Source of the DNA: Mycolicibacterium stellerae
Lineage (GTDB): Bacteria; Actinomycetota; Actinomycetes; Mycobacteriales; Mycobacteriaceae
DNA length: 64,000 nucleotides
Direction of reading: 5' to 3'
NCBI RefSeq assembly: GCF_003719305.1
Contig: NZ_RARC01000010.1
Span: 62,001 to 126,000, forward strand
Part shown: positions 1 through 8,665 of the stretch, in pieces
How the letters are laid out: the number at the start of each line of letters is the position of its first letter
How positions within the stretch are numbered: position 1 is the stretch's first letter
Position numbers and translations under genes: made by a program
The notes under the pieces: model-generated
What the model was told of the DNA's origin: nothing
The model's database searches: none
The model's input: the letters and a program-made list of their open reading frames with translations, nothing else

Positions 1-1707
1 ATGCTGGACCGGCTGACCAAGCTACAGCTGTCGATCTTCGCGATCGTCACGGTGCTCACCGTGGGCGCGATAGCGATCTTCTATCTGCACCTGCCCGCCG
101 CGGTTGGCATCGGCGCCTACAAGGTGGACGCGAATTTCGTTGCGGGTGGCGGCATCTACCAGAACGCGAACGTTACATACCGCGGCGTGACGGTCGGCCG
201 GGTGGAATCGGTCGGGTTGACCAACGACGGCATCGTCGCCCACATGCGGCTCAACAGTGGAACCCCGGTGCCCGACAACGTCACCGCGACCGTGAAGAGC
301 GTTTCCGCTGTCGGTGAGCAGTACATCGACCTGGTGCCGCCGGAGAACCCGTCCTCGGCGCAGCTGCGCAACGGCGCGAGCATCGGTCAGGACCGCACGG
401 CCATCGGTCAGGACATCGCCGGCCTGCTCGAGGAATCTGACAGGCTGATTGCCAGCGTCGGCGACACCCGAATCAAGGATCTGTTGCGGGAAACGTTCAA
501 GGCATTCAATGGATCCGGCCCCGAATTGGCGCGGCTGATCGAGTCTTCGCGGCTGCTGGTCGACGAGGCGAACGCCAACTACGGGCAGGTCTCTTCGCTG
601 ATCGATCAGGCCGGTCCCTTCCTCGACGCACAGATCCGTGGCGGCGACGACATAAAGTCGTTGTCAGAGGGGCTGGCCCGGCTCACCGAGCAGGTCGCAA
701 ACGCCGACCCGCAGTTGCGGTCGACGCTGCAGACAGTTCCTGGCGCAACCCAGGCGGCGAACGAGACCTTCAGCGGTATCCGGCCGTCCTTCCCCGTGCT
801 GGCCGCCAACCTGGCCAACTTCGGCCGGATCGGCGTGATCTACAGCAAGTCGCTGGAACAGGCGCTGGTGATCTTCCCCGCGCTGATGGCCGCGTTGGGA
901 ACCGTCGCAGGCGGTGTGCCCGCCGACGAGGGCGGCAAGCTGGACTTCAAGATCCACCTGCAGGATCCGCCGCCCTGCACGACGGGATTCATCCCGCCGT
1001 CGCTGATCCGTTCGCCCGCCGACACCACGCTGCGCGACATTCCGCCCGACCTGTACTGCAAGACCGCGCAGAACGACCCGTCGGTGGTCCGCGGCGCACG
1101 CAACTATCCATGCCAGGAGTTCCCCGGCAAGAGGGCGCCCACCATCCAGCTCTGCCGGGACCCGAAGGGCTATGTGCCGCTTGGCAGCAATCCATGGCGT
1201 GGGCCGCCGGTTCCATACGGCGAGCCGATCACCGATCCACGGATGATTCTGCCGCAGAACAAGTTTCCGTTCATCCCGCCGCAGGTTGACCCGGATCCCG
1301 GCCCACCGGCGGTGCAGCTGCCGCCGGGTGTTGCGCCAGGACCAGGTCCTGCACCGCACGGGCCGTACCCGCTGCCTGTGCCGCCCAACGAGCCCGGTCC
1401 GCTCCCTTCGCCGTTCCCGTTCTACGCACCGCCGGACCAGGCGGTGCCGCCATACGGACGCCCGCCACCCCCCGCGCCCGCGGGTGAGCCGTTGCCGCTG
1501 CCAGGGCAACCGCCCGCGGACGCGCCACCACCCTCCGACGTGCCACCGCTGCCCGCCGAGGCGGCGCCGGTGGCGAGCGCTAGCTATGACCAGAACGGGA
1601 AGTTCGTCGACCCAGCCGGGGGAACTGGCGTATTCGCGGGTGGAGCTGACAAACTGGCCCCCGCGGAAAACTGGGTTGATCTGATGTTGGCTCCGAGGCA
1701 GGCGTAG
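1..1707 (+). CDS. mce4F: Mce-family protein Mce4F, last Mce subunit of the mce4 cholesterol importer
   Basis: Mce proteins form the periplasm-spanning part of an ABC-type lipid importer; Mce4 takes up cholesterol. The 568-residue product has an N-terminal membrane anchor (about residues 9-30), an MCE domain beginning with the YRGVTVGRVESVG motif (about 60-72), a helical middle and a proline-rich C-terminal tail (about 430-530). The segment around DPSVVRGARNYPCQEFPG matches what I remember of M. tuberculosis Mce4F almost exactly. mam4A begins on the base after the stop and otsA follows in the opposite direction, as in M. tuberculosis. The first base of the window is the ATG, so upstream mce4 genes are outside and an earlier in-frame start cannot be excluded. 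Confidence 0.95.
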   Translation: MLDRLTKLQLSIFAIVTVLTVGAIAIFYLHLPAAVGIGAYKVDANFVAGGGIYQNANVTYRGVTVGRVESVGLTNDGIVAHMRLNSGTPVPDNVTATVKSVSAVGEQYIDLVPPENPSSAQLRNGASIGQDRTAIGQDIAGLLEESDRLIASVGDTRIKDLLRETFKAFNGSGPELARLIESSRLLVDEANANYGQVSSLIDQAGPFLDAQIRGGDDIKSLSEGLARLTEQVANADPQLRSTLQTVPGATQAANETFSGIRPSFPVLAANLANFGRIGVIYSKSLEQALVIFPALMAALGTVAGGVPADEGGKLDFKIHLQDPPPCTTGFIPPSLIRSPADTTLRDIPPDLYCKTAQNDPSVVRGARNYPCQEFPGKRAPTIQLCRDPKGYVPLGSNPWRGPPVPYGEPITDPRMILPQNKFPFIPPQVDPDPGPPAVQLPPGVAPGPGPAPHGPYPLPVPPNEPGPLPSPFPFYAPPDQAVPPYGRPPPPAPAGEPLPLPGQPPADAPPPSDVPPLPAEAAPVASASYDQNGKFVDPAGGTGVFAGGADKLAPAENWVDLMLAPRQA

Positions 1708-2433
1708 ATGAGCGAAGAGACGGCTTCGACGCAACCATCGCCGAAGCCGCCGGGACGGCGCCGTGCGTCGCGGGCGGCCGGCCCTTCCGGCGGTGCGGCG
1801 ACCTCCCCCTCCCCTTCGGGAGGGAGGGACCCCCACTCGACGGGCGCTCCTGTCGAGGCGCCCAAGCCGGTCAAGGTTCGGCTGTCCAGGCCGGAGGGGC
1901 CGCCGCCGCGCAGGCAACCCCACCGGGCGTTGGCGGCCCTTGTGTCCTTGGCGACGACGCTGGTGTTGCTGGTCGCTGTTGGGGTGGCCGTCTTTCTGAC
2001 GGCCAAGCACCAACGCGGCGAGGAAGCCGAGTTAGCGCGGAACCAGCTCTTCGTCGACACCGCGTCGCAGTTCGTGGTGAACATGTTCAGCTACACCCAG
2101 CAGACGATCGACGAGGACGTCGACCGGTTCGTCAACAACACCAGCGGACCTCTGCGCGACATGATGAGCCAGGGTCAGAACACCGAGAACCTCAAGCTGT
2201 TGTTCCGTGACACCAACGCCAGCGCGGAGGCCGTCGTCAACGGCGCTGCACTGGAGAAGCTCGACAAGGTCGCCGACCGGGCCGACGTCCTGGTGGCGGT
2301 TCGGGTCACGGTCACCGACCTGGACGGAAACAACGCGCCGTCCAAGCCATATCGCCTACGGGTCACCGTGGCGGAGGACGACAATGGACACATGTCCTTC
2401 TATGACCTCAAGTACCCCGACGGGGGCAACTGA
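1708..2433 (+). CDS. mam4A: Mce-associated membrane protein Mam4A
   Basis: Single-pass membrane protein of 241 residues, probably an accessory or stabilising subunit of the Mce4 importer. A basic, Pro/Ser-rich cytoplasmic segment (residues 1-70) precedes one transmembrane helix (about 72-93) and an extracytoplasmic domain starting EEAELARNQLFVDTASQFVV, typical of the family. The ATG directly abuts the mce4F stop and the stop overlaps the mam4B start (TGATG), so translation is probably coupled. The tract at 1802-1830 inside the basic segment is a C/G-rich hairpin sequence that looks like an in-frame insertion. Assignment as the Rv3493c counterpart rests on position and architecture. Confidence 0.9.
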   Translation: MSEETASTQPSPKPPGRRRASRAAGPSGGAATSPSPSGGRDPHSTGAPVEAPKPVKVRLSRPEGPPPRRQPHRALAALVSLATTLVLLVAVGVAVFLTAKHQRGEEAELARNQLFVDTASQFVVNMFSYTQQTIDEDVDRFVNNTSGPLRDMMSQGQNTENLKLLFRDTNASAEAVVNGAALEKLDKVADRADVLVAVRVTVTDLDGNNAPSKPYRLRVTVAEDDNGHMSFYDLKYPDGGN

Positions 2434-2927
2434 TGTCGTCGCGGGTCGCGAAATTGGTTGGCGCGCTGTCCGTTCTGCTGGCGTGCGGCTTCGTCGCGCT
2501 GGCCGCTATCGGTGGTCGGTACTACTGGACCGGGGTCGAGATCCAGGGTGAGAACGATGCGCGCGCCATTCTCGCCGACAAAGCCTCCGAGCAGATCCCC
2601 AAGGTGTTCGGCTACGACTATCAGACGGTCGAGCGGAGCCTCAACGACATCTATCCGTTGCTGACACCGAGCTATCGCCAGGAGTTCAAGGACCGCGCGA
2701 ACAAGGACATCATCCCGCAGGCGCGGGAGCGCCAATTGGTCAGCCAGGCCAATACCGTCGGCGTGGGAGTGCTTGCCGCACAGCGGAATTCTGGCTCGGT
2801 GATGGTGTACCTGAACCGCACGGTGACCGACAAGTCCAAACAGCCCGTTTACGACGGCAGTCGACTTAAGGTGGACTACGTCAAGGTCGACGGCCAGTGG
2901 CTGATCAACTACATCACCCCGATCTGA
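2433..2927 (+). CDS. mam4B: Mce-associated membrane protein Mam4B
   Basis: Second Mce-associated protein, 164 residues: an N-terminal membrane helix (about 9-30) and one extracytoplasmic domain with the usual pattern ([20 protein letters not shown], then DVEFxPSYRQEF-like and [10 protein letters not shown] segments). It is the probable Rv3492c counterpart. Its ATG overlaps the mam4A stop by one base. Its last 14 bases overlap the 3' end of the convergent otsA gene, so the two transcripts are complementary at their ends and no terminator fits between them. Confidence 0.9.
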   Translation: MSSRVAKLVGALSVLLACGFVALAAIGGRYYWTGVEIQGENDARAILADKASEQIPKVFGYDYQTVERSLNDIYPLLTPSYRQEFKDRANKDIIPQARERQLVSQANTVGVGVLAAQRNSGSVMVYLNRTVTDKSKQPVYDGSRLKVDYVKVDGQWLINYITPI

Positions 2928-4383
2928 CGTCCTCGCCCGTCCGTGTCGACGCCAGCGCGTCGAGGAACGATCGCGCCCAACGGTCGACGTCGTGGGCGAG
3001 GACCTGCCTGCGCAGGGCGCGCATCCGGCGTCTGCCCTCTTCGGGTTCCTGATTCAGCGCTTCCTCGATCGCGTCCTTGACGCCGTCGAGGTGGTGCGGG
3101 TTTGTCAGGTATGCCTGGCGCAGTTCCGCTGCGGCTCCGGTGAATTCGCTGAGCACGAGGGCGCCGCCGAGATCGCTGCGGCATGCGACGTACTCCTTGG
3201 CCACCAGGTTCATGCCGTCCCGCAGCGGTGTGACCAGCATGACGTCGGCCGCCTTGAAGAAGGCGATCAATTCGTCGCGGGGGACTGGCCGGTGGATGTA
3301 GTGCACGAGCGGATGGCCGACCTCACCGAATTCGCCGTTGATATGGCCGACCTGGCGTTCGATGTCCTCGCGCATCTCGATATAGCTTTCGACGCGCTCG
3401 CGGCTCGGCGTCGCGAGCTGCACGAGCACGGTGTCGTCGCGTTTGATTCGGTCTTCCTTCAGCAACTCCGAAAACGCCTTGAGCCGAACGTCGATCCCCT
3501 TGGTGTAGTCGAGCCGGTCGACGCCGAGCAGAATTTTCCGCGGGTTGCCGAGCTCGCTGCGGATCTCACGGGCACGCTGGCGGACACCTCTCTCCTTGGC
3601 CTTGGCGTCGAGTGCACCCGAGTCGATCGAGATGGGAAACGCGCCGACCTTGACTGTGCGGAAGCCGACATGGACCTCACCGAAACGTGACCGCACTCCG
3701 ATCGACGCGCGTGAGGTGTTGGCGCCCACCAGGCGTCGGGACAGAATCAGGAAGTTCTGTGCGCCGCCAGGCAGGTGGAAGCCGACCAGGTCCGCGCCGA
3801 GGAGTCCTTCGATGATCTCCGTCCGCCACGGCATCTGCATGTACAGCTCCACCGGTGGAAACGGAATGTGAAGGAAGAACCCGATGGTGAGATCGGGACG
3901 CAGCATCCGGAGCATCTTGGGAACCAGCTGGAGTTGGTAGTCCTGAACCCAAATCGTCGCGCCTTCGGCGGCGGCGCGCGAGGTGGCTTCGGCGAACCGT
4001 CGGTTCACCTCCACGTATCGGTCCCACCACTCGCGGTGGTAGATCGGCTTGACGATGACGTCGTGGTAGAGCGGCCACAGCGTGGCGTTGGAGAAGCCCT
4101 CGTAGTACAGCGCGACGTCTTCTGCCGACAACCGCACCGGCCAGAGCCGAAGATCCTCCTCGTCGATCGGATCTTCGTCACTGTCCGGAACGCCCGGCCA
4201 GCCGATCCACGCACCCTTGCGGCGGCGCAGCAACGGCTCGAGGGCAGTCACCAGCCCGCCGGGACTGCGCTTCCACTGCGTCGTGCCGTCGGGCAACCGT
4301 TCCATGTCGATCGGCAGCCGATTGGCGACGACGACGAAGTCAGAGTTGCCGGGGCCGCCTTCGTGGCCGCTCCCCGGACTCAC
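2914..4383 (-). CDS. otsA: Alpha,alpha-trehalose-phosphate synthase (GT20)
   Basis: Makes trehalose-6-phosphate from a nucleotide-glucose donor and glucose-6-phosphate, the first step of the OtsA-OtsB trehalose route. The 489-residue protein has the GT20 landmarks: [10 protein letters not shown] near the start, [43 protein letters not shown], the sugar-nucleotide site [13 protein letters not shown] and [14 protein letters not shown]. Length is close to the about 500 residues of the M. tuberculosis enzyme. The GTG start lies immediately after the TAG stop of the upstream 54-residue gene, so reinitiation is likely. A GH13 enzyme related to trehalose synthases lies about 35 kb away but is not linked to it here. 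Confidence 0.96.
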   Translation of the reverse strand: MSPGSGHEGGPGNSDFVVVANRLPIDMERLPDGTTQWKRSPGGLVTALEPLLRRRKGAWIGWPGVPDSDEDPIDEEDLRLWPVRLSAEDVALYYEGFSNATLWPLYHDVIVKPIYHREWWDRYVEVNRRFAEATSRAAAEGATIWVQDYQLQLVPKMLRMLRPDLTIGFFLHIPFPPVELYMQMPWRTEIIEGLLGADLVGFHLPGGAQNFLILSRRLVGANTSRASIGVRSRFGEVHVGFRTVKVGAFPISIDSGALDAKAKERGVRQRAREIRSELGNPRKILLGVDRLDYTKGIDVRLKAFSELLKEDRIKRDDTVLVQLATPSRERVESYIEMREDIERQVGHINGEFGEVGHPLVHYIHRPVPRDELIAFFKAADVMLVTPLRDGMNLVAKEYVACRSDLGGALVLSEFTGAAAELRQAYLTNPHHLDGVKDAIEEALNQEPEEGRRRMRALRRQVLAHDVDRWARSFLDALASTRTGEDVRSG

Positions 4384-4548
4384 CTACGCCTCGAGTTTCG
4401 CCGGTCCGATGCCGAGCATCGACAGGAAGACCCGGCATTCGTCAGCATCGGTCGCATAAGCCGCGACAACGCGCCGGGCCTGGCTGGCGGTGCTGTCGGC
4501 TAGCGGTTCGACGTCGCCGAGCTCGGCGGGATCAGATTTTGTAGCCAT
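4384..4548 (-). CDS. Small conserved protein upstream of otsA (Rv3489-like, 54 aa)
   Basis: A 54-codon gene: ATG at 4548, TAG at 4386-4384, directly followed by the otsA GTG. The product begins MATKSDPAELGDVEPLADS and ends GIGPAKLEA; it is acidic with no membrane segment. M. tuberculosis has a gene of the same length in the same place (Rv3489), of unknown function. Just upstream the minus strand reads CCTATATGGTGGTGTG then ATG, so a TATGGT-like -10 would put transcription start at or very near the ATG (possibly leaderless). It may serve mainly to couple or modulate otsA translation. Confidence 0.8.
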   Translation of the reverse strand: MATKSDPAELGDVEPLADSTASQARRVVAAYATDADECRVFLSMLGIGPAKLEA

Positions 4549-4597
4549 CACACCACCATATAGGTGGGCCGGGGGATTGCGGGTGTCCCGCCCTGTC

Positions 4598-4993
4598 CTA
4601 GCCGATGGTTCCGGTGGATCCGGTGACCGTCGGGCTGCTGCCCACCGACGACTCCGGTGTCACCACGGGCACCTGCTGCTCCTCTGCCAGGCCGATGCAC
4701 TGCCCGGAGTTGTGGCCGGTGCAGGGAATGGACCCGCCACCGCCGGGAATGTTCACCGCCGCCAGATCAGGGTTGCCTGCGATTGCCGAATACGGCTGTC
4801 CGGCGTTGGGCACCAGATGCGGAACGCACAGGGAGGTGTAGAGGTCGTGCTCCTCGCCACCCGGGCACTGGGCGAGCGGGCTGGCAGCGGGTGTGGGCAT
4901 CGCGACGAAGGCGATCGCAGGCGCTGCCGCTACTGCGACGGCGAATCCACCGGCAATGATCAGTCGTCGTGCTGGGAACTTCATGGTCGCCAT
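4598..4993 (-). CDS. Small exported cysteine-motif protein, paralogue 1
   Basis: Exported protein of 131 residues with a signal peptide (MATMKFPARRLIIAGG plus an Ala-rich core ending near AIAFVAMPTPA). The mature part carries a pattern shared by three proteins in this window: CxGGEE, a TxxCVPxxVPN segment, then GxxPCTGHNSGxCIGLAEE, giving four conserved cysteines that could form two disulfides. I recall such mycobacterial proteins annotated as 'intersectin-EH binding protein Ibp1'; that name is unverified and no activity is visible. The ATG at 4993 is chosen because the three paralogues then align at residue 1, and AGAAAG lies 7 bases upstream. Confidence 0.8.
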   Translation of the reverse strand: MATMKFPARRLIIAGGFAVAVAAAPAIAFVAMPTPAASPLAQCPGGEEHDLYTSLCVPHLVPNAGQPYSAIAGNPDLAAVNIPGGGGSIPCTGHNSGQCIGLAEEQQVPVVTPESSVGSSPTVTGSTGTIG

Positions 4994-5139
4994 CGTCACG
5001 CTTTCTGTAGATCTCCTGACAATTCTCGTCGGGGCGATTGTATGGAAACTGGGCGCAATCTGCATGCGTTCGCAAAGTTTCCTGTCAATATTGCCAATCG
5101 ATTTGCGCAGGCCAAGCGGACAAACTATAGGCGTCAACG

Positions 5140-5178
5140 CGGAAGGGCCGGACACGAAAACCGTGTCCGGCCCTTCCG
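5140..5178 (-). terminator. Strong hairpin terminator after paralogue 2
   Basis: A perfect 17-bp inverted repeat (CGGAAGGGCCGGACACG and its complement) closes a 5-base AAAAC loop. It begins 50 bases after the 5229-5585 stop in the direction of that gene and separates it from the next paralogue. There is no long U tract, as is common in mycobacteria. Confidence 0.75.
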
Positions 5179-5228
5179 GTTGGGTGGTTGCGCCGCCGGT
5201 CAGGCGGCTGCGCCCATCGATGCGCCCG

Positions 5229-5585
5229 CTACGGGCTGGAGCTGACCTCCGAATGCGGGACCGCGATGGGACCCGCAGCGTTCTCTTCCTCGCCAAGCCC
5301 GATGCACTCACCGGAATTGTGTCCGGTGCACGGGATGCCATTGATCTCGGGAAGGCCGCCGACAGGTGCGGTGCTGGAGAAGGCGGGCGAATTGGGCACG
5401 ATATCGGGCACGCAGATATTGGTGAACTGGTCTTCTGTCTCGCCGCCCGAACATGCCGAGACCGACGGCGCCGAGCTGCCGCTCGTCGGAACGGCGAACA
5501 TTGCGACTGCTGGAGCGGCAGCGATCGCGACAGCGAATCCCCCCGCAAGGAGCAGTCGTCGAGTTGGAAGCTGGAAGGTCGCCAT
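5229..5585 (-). CDS. Small exported cysteine-motif protein, paralogue 2
   Basis: Tandem paralogue of the 4598-4993 gene. The 118-residue precursor has a signal peptide (MATFQLPTRRLLLAGG, then an Ala-rich core) and the same mature motif: CSGGETED, TNICVPDIVPN, then INGIPCTGHNSGECIGLGEEE. The leader before the ATG, AGAAAGCGTGACG, is identical to that of paralogue 1, pointing to a recent local duplication that included the translation start. A GTG six bases upstream is in frame, but the purine tract would then be only one base from the start, so the ATG is preferred. Function unknown. Confidence 0.8.
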   Translation of the reverse strand: MATFQLPTRRLLLAGGFAVAIAAAPAVAMFAVPTSGSSAPSVSACSGGETEDQFTNICVPDIVPNSPAFSSTAPVGGLPEINGIPCTGHNSGECIGLGEEENAAGPIAVPHSEVSSSP

Positions 5586-5936
5586 CGTCACGCTTTCTCT
5601 AGTTTGCTGGCTGTGTCTTCTAGGGAGCGGGGACTCGCTGTCAGCCAGCTGACCGCAGTCGTCCGGTTCCCTGCCTATGCCTCATCCGAAGTTGTAGCAG
5701 GAGTGGGCATCTGCTAGCGCAAGCGTACCCTCGCTCAATGGAAAGCACCTGCTGATATCCAGTAAATGCCCGCCGCCCCTGCCATCTCTGTGAGGTGTCT
5801 GTCAGGTTGCTGTGGCACGGCTGGACGGATATCGGTGCCTGCGGCTCGACGCGGCCGAGATCCCGGCGGTCGGGCCCGTCGGCCGTGGAAGTAATGTGCA
5901 TTACATCTGACGCATTGAACGTAACGAGGTGTGCAC
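5586..5936. promoter_or_regulatory. Divergent intergenic region with perfect inverted repeat
   Basis: The 351 bases between the minus-strand exported protein and the plus-strand enoyl-CoA hydratase hold no convincing gene. The clearest element is GTAATG-TG-CATTAC at 5891-5904, a perfect 6-bp inverted repeat with a 2-base centre, 33 bases before the hydratase start. Its size and place suit a dimeric repressor such as a TetR- or GntR-type protein; no such regulator gene is nearby. Confidence 0.5.
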
Positions 5937-6872
5937 GTGGCCAGTCCGGACCTGACCAACGCCGAATCGGTTCCGCAGGAGCCGGCCATGCAGGTCACGT
6001 ACGAAACCTTGGACGAGGGGCGCATCGCGCGCATTTGGCTGAACCGGCCTGAGGCCCAGAATGCGCAATCGCGCACACTGCTCGTCCAACTGGATGAGGC
6101 GTTCGGCCAGGCCGAGGCCGATGACACCGTGCGGGTGGTGATCCTGGCCGGGCGCGGGAAGAACTTCTCCGCGGGCCACGACCTGGGTTCGGAGGCGGCG
6201 CTGCTGGAGCGCAAGCCAGGCCCCGATCAGCACCCGACGTTCCGCTCGCACGGGTCGACCAAGAGCGGCGTCGCGGAGAGAACGTATCTGCAGGAATGGC
6301 ATTACTTCTTCGAGAACACCCGCAGGTGGCGGGACCTGCGCAAGATCACCATCGCGCAGGTGCAGGGCAACACCATCTCGGCGGGCCTGATGCTGATCTG
6401 GGCGTGCGACTTGATCGTCGCCGCCGACGACGCGAAGTTCAGCGATGTCGTCGCGGTGCGGATGGGTATGCCGGGCGTCGAGTACTACGCGCACCCATGG
6501 GAATTCGGTGCGCGCAAGGCCAAAGAGCTTCTGCTGACCGGAGATTCGATCGACGCCGACGAGGCTTACCGCCTCGGCATGGTGTCGAAGGTCTTTCCGC
6601 GCGCAGAGCTGGAGGACAAGACCGTCGAGTTCGCGCGTCGCATCGCCGAGAGGCCCACGATGGCGGCCCTCCTTGTGAAGGATTCGGTCAACGCAGCAGC
6701 CGATGCGATGGGATTCACCGAGGCACTTCGGCACGCGTTTCACATTCACGAGCTCGGTCACGCCCATTGGGCGGCGGCCAACGAGAACAGGTATCCCATC
6801 GGCCTGCCGCCCGACGTCCCGGATTGGCGCACGCTCGGCGCGCCGACGCCGTCGCGTCGCGACACCCCTTGA
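5937..6872 (+). CDS. Enoyl-CoA hydratase/isomerase (crotonase) family protein
   Basis: Crotonase-fold protein of 311 residues, expected to act on an acyl-CoA thioester. Visible landmarks are the N-terminal strand ARIWLNRPEAQNAQS, the first oxyanion-loop segment GRGKNFSAGHDLGS, and QGNTISAGLMLIWACDLIVAADDAKFSD. The usual catalytic glutamate segment is replaced by RMGMPGVEYYAHPWE, so I would not assume classical hydratase chemistry. The GTG at 5937 is chosen over one at 5931 because GAGG then sits 7 bases upstream. An SDR begins 51 bases downstream on the same strand behind its own KstR-type box, so the two may belong to a steroid or acyl-CoA degradation group. Confidence 0.85.
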   Translation: MASPDLTNAESVPQEPAMQVTYETLDEGRIARIWLNRPEAQNAQSRTLLVQLDEAFGQAEADDTVRVVILAGRGKNFSAGHDLGSEAALLERKPGPDQHPTFRSHGSTKSGVAERTYLQEWHYFFENTRRWRDLRKITIAQVQGNTISAGLMLIWACDLIVAADDAKFSDVVAVRMGMPGVEYYAHPWEFGARKAKELLLTGDSIDADEAYRLGMVSKVFPRAELEDKTVEFARRIAERPTMAALLVKDSVNAAADAMGFTEALRHAFHIHELGHAHWAAANENRYPIGLPPDVPDWRTLGAPTPSRRDTP

Positions 6873-6879
6873 CGTGCGT

Positions 6880-6904
6880 GGTTCTATAACTAGAACCTGT
6901 TTCA
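6880..6904 (+). promoter_or_regulatory. KstR-type operator upstream of the SDR gene
   Basis: Bases 6891-6904 read TAGAACCTGTTTCA, which fits the published KstR consensus TNNAACNNGTTNNA at every fixed position. It overlaps a second perfect inverted repeat, GGTTCTA-TAAC-TAGAACC (6880-6897). It lies 20 bases before the GTG of the SDR gene. KstR represses sterol-catabolism genes and mce4 in mycobacteria and is relieved by cholesterol-derived CoA thioesters. Confidence 0.65.
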
Positions 6905-6923
6905 GTTTGTCGAAGGGGTAACG

Positions 6924-7763
6924 GTGCAGCTCTCGTTGGTGGAGAAGACGGTCCTGGTCACCGGCGGTGGCAGCGGAATCGGCAAGGGAGTCGCCGCGTC
7001 GGCCGCCGCGGCGGGTGCGAAGGTGATGATCGTCGGCCGCAACGCCGACAGGCTGGCGGCCGCCGCCGAGGAAATCAAGGCCGTGGCCGCCGGTGGCGGC
7101 GAGGTGCGCTACGAACCCGCCGACGTCACCAACGAAGACGAAGTGAGCCGGATCGTCGAGGCGGCCACCGCGTGGACTGGCACGCTGCACGGGGTCGTGC
7201 ACTGCGCAGGTGGCAGCGAGACGATCGGCCCCGTCACGCAGATCGACTCCGAGGCGTGGCGGCGCACCGTCGACCTGAACATCAACGGCACCATGTACGT
7301 CCTCAAGCACGCGGCGCGCGAGATGGTCCGTGGCGGTGGCGGATCCTTCATCGGGATCTCGTCGATCGCGGCGAGCAACACGCACCGGTGGTTCGGCGCC
7401 TACGGGGTGTCCAAGGCGGGCATCGACCACCTGATGCAGCTCGCCGCCGACGAGCTAGGGCCGTCCTGGGTGCGGGTCAATTGCATCCGGCCCGGCCTCA
7501 TCAGGACCGAACTCGTTGCGCCGGTGCTGGATTCGCCGGAACTGCGCGCCGACTACGCAGCCTGCACGCCGCTGCCCCGCCCAGGTGAGGTCACCGACAT
7601 CGCCAACGCGGCGGTCTTCCTGCTCAGCGAGGCGTCCAGCTACGTCACGGGTCAAATCATCAACGTCGATGGCGGCCTGCTGGTGCGTCGCGGGCCGGAT
7701 TACTCATCGATGCTCGAGCCCTTATTCGGGGCAGACGGCCTGCGCGGTGTCGTATCGAGCTAG
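6924..7763 (+). CDS. Short-chain dehydrogenase/reductase
   Basis: Classical SDR of 279 residues that should oxidise or reduce a hydroxyl/keto group with NAD(P). The cofactor motif TGGGSGIGKG is at about residues 13-22, HCAGG (the NNAG equivalent) at about 93-97, and the catalytic Ser with YGVSK at about 150-166. The C-terminal GQIINVDGGL is also typical. The GTG start has AAGGGG five bases upstream. The KstR-type box suggests sterol-linked expression, and a possible substrate is a hydroxysteroid or 3-hydroxyacyl-CoA. Its stop codon overlaps that of the convergent dehydrogenase by four bases. Confidence 0.9.
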   Translation: MQLSLVEKTVLVTGGGSGIGKGVAASAAAAGAKVMIVGRNADRLAAAAEEIKAVAAGGGEVRYEPADVTNEDEVSRIVEAATAWTGTLHGVVHCAGGSETIGPVTQIDSEAWRRTVDLNINGTMYVLKHAAREMVRGGGGSFIGISSIAASNTHRWFGAYGVSKAGIDHLMQLAADELGPSWVRVNCIRPGLIRTELVAPVLDSPELRADYAACTPLPRPGEVTDIANAAVFLLSEASSYVTGQIINVDGGLLVRRGPDYSSMLEPLFGADGLRGVVSS

Positions 7764-8656
7764 CTGCCGGTCGGATCGGCGGCACCGGCCTCCCAAGCGG
7801 CCAACGCGCCGATCGCCGACCAGTCGAGGTCGGCGCCGCCGCGGGCCAGCAGCGTCAGGAAGCGGTCACGGATCAGGCTCGCTACCGGCATCGGCACCCG
7901 CAGTTCCTCGGCGGCGGCCAATACGAGGCGGATGTCCTTCTGTCCGAGTGACGCGGCGAATCCGGCAGGCTCGAACTGCTCACCTGCGATCAGCGCGCCG
8001 TACGTCTTGTAGATCGGGGCGCCGAACAGCGTCGAGGTGAGGATGTCGAGGTATTGGTGCTTATCGACCCCGGCCTTGCCGACCAGCGCCATCGCCTCGC
8101 CCAGCGACTCGATCACCGATGTGATCAGGAAGTTGCCGCTCAGCTTGACCAGGTTGGCGGTTTTCGGCTCTTCGGACACCACGAACGTGCGTTGGCCGAT
8201 GGCGTCGAACGCCGCCGACATCGATTCAAGGGTCGCGGGTTCACCCGCGGCAACGACGAACAGCTTGGCCGCCTGAGCTGCTTGCGGCCTGCCGAACACC
8301 GGTGCAGCGACGAACTGCTGGCCCGCATCGGCGTGCGCGGCGGTCATCCGTTCCGACAGCGACACGCTGATGGTCGAGGAGGACACGTGGGTGGCACCCT
8401 TGGCGAGCGAGGCCACGATGCCGCCCTCACCGAAGGTCACCCCGGCGACGGCGTCGTCGTTGGCCAGCATCGACACCACGACGTCCCCGCCGCAGGCCTC
8501 GGCGACCGAGCCGGCGGGCGTCGCGCCCTCGGCGGCCAGCGCGTCGACCTTGACCCGCGTCCGGTTGTAGACGGTGACATCGTGGCCCGCCTTGATGAGG
8601 TTCGCGGCCATGGCCGACCCCATCTTGCCAAGGCCGATGAACCCGATCCGCATCAT
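7760..8656 (-). CDS. NAD(P)-dependent beta-hydroxyacid dehydrogenase (3-hydroxyisobutyrate dehydrogenase-like)
   Basis: 298-residue member of the beta-hydroxyacid dehydrogenase family. The start MRIGFIGLGKMGSAMA is the Rossmann dinucleotide site and YNRT follows at the end of the second strand. KLSGN holds the family's catalytic lysine, and the C-terminal segment GFAASLGQKDIRLVLAAA is typical of the all-helical half. Substrate cannot be read from sequence; 3-hydroxyisobutyrate, tartronate semialdehyde or a related hydroxyacid are the family options. It starts 9 bases after the upstream hydrolase stop, so the two are probably cotranscribed. Two adjacent ATG codons are possible starts. Confidence 0.88.
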   Translation of the reverse strand: MMRIGFIGLGKMGSAMAANLIKAGHDVTVYNRTRVKVDALAAEGATPAGSVAEACGGDVVVSMLANDDAVAGVTFGEGGIVASLAKGATHVSSSTISVSLSERMTAAHADAGQQFVAAPVFGRPQAAQAAKLFVVAAGEPATLESMSAAFDAIGQRTFVVSEEPKTANLVKLSGNFLITSVIESLGEAMALVGKAGVDKHQYLDILTSTLFGAPIYKTYGALIAGEQFEPAGFAASLGQKDIRLVLAAAEELRVPMPVASLIRDRFLTLLARGGADLDWSAIGALAAWEAGAADPTGS

Positions 8657-8665
8657 CGCGGCCGC

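Noticed and set aside
2914..2927. Frameshift or annotation error at the mam4B/otsA overlap
   Set aside because: Both proteins have normal lengths and C termini; a short convergent overlap explains it.
5901..7430. 509-codon minus-strand frame opposite the crotonase and SDR
   Set aside because: Basic shadow sequence without domains; the plus-strand genes are clear.
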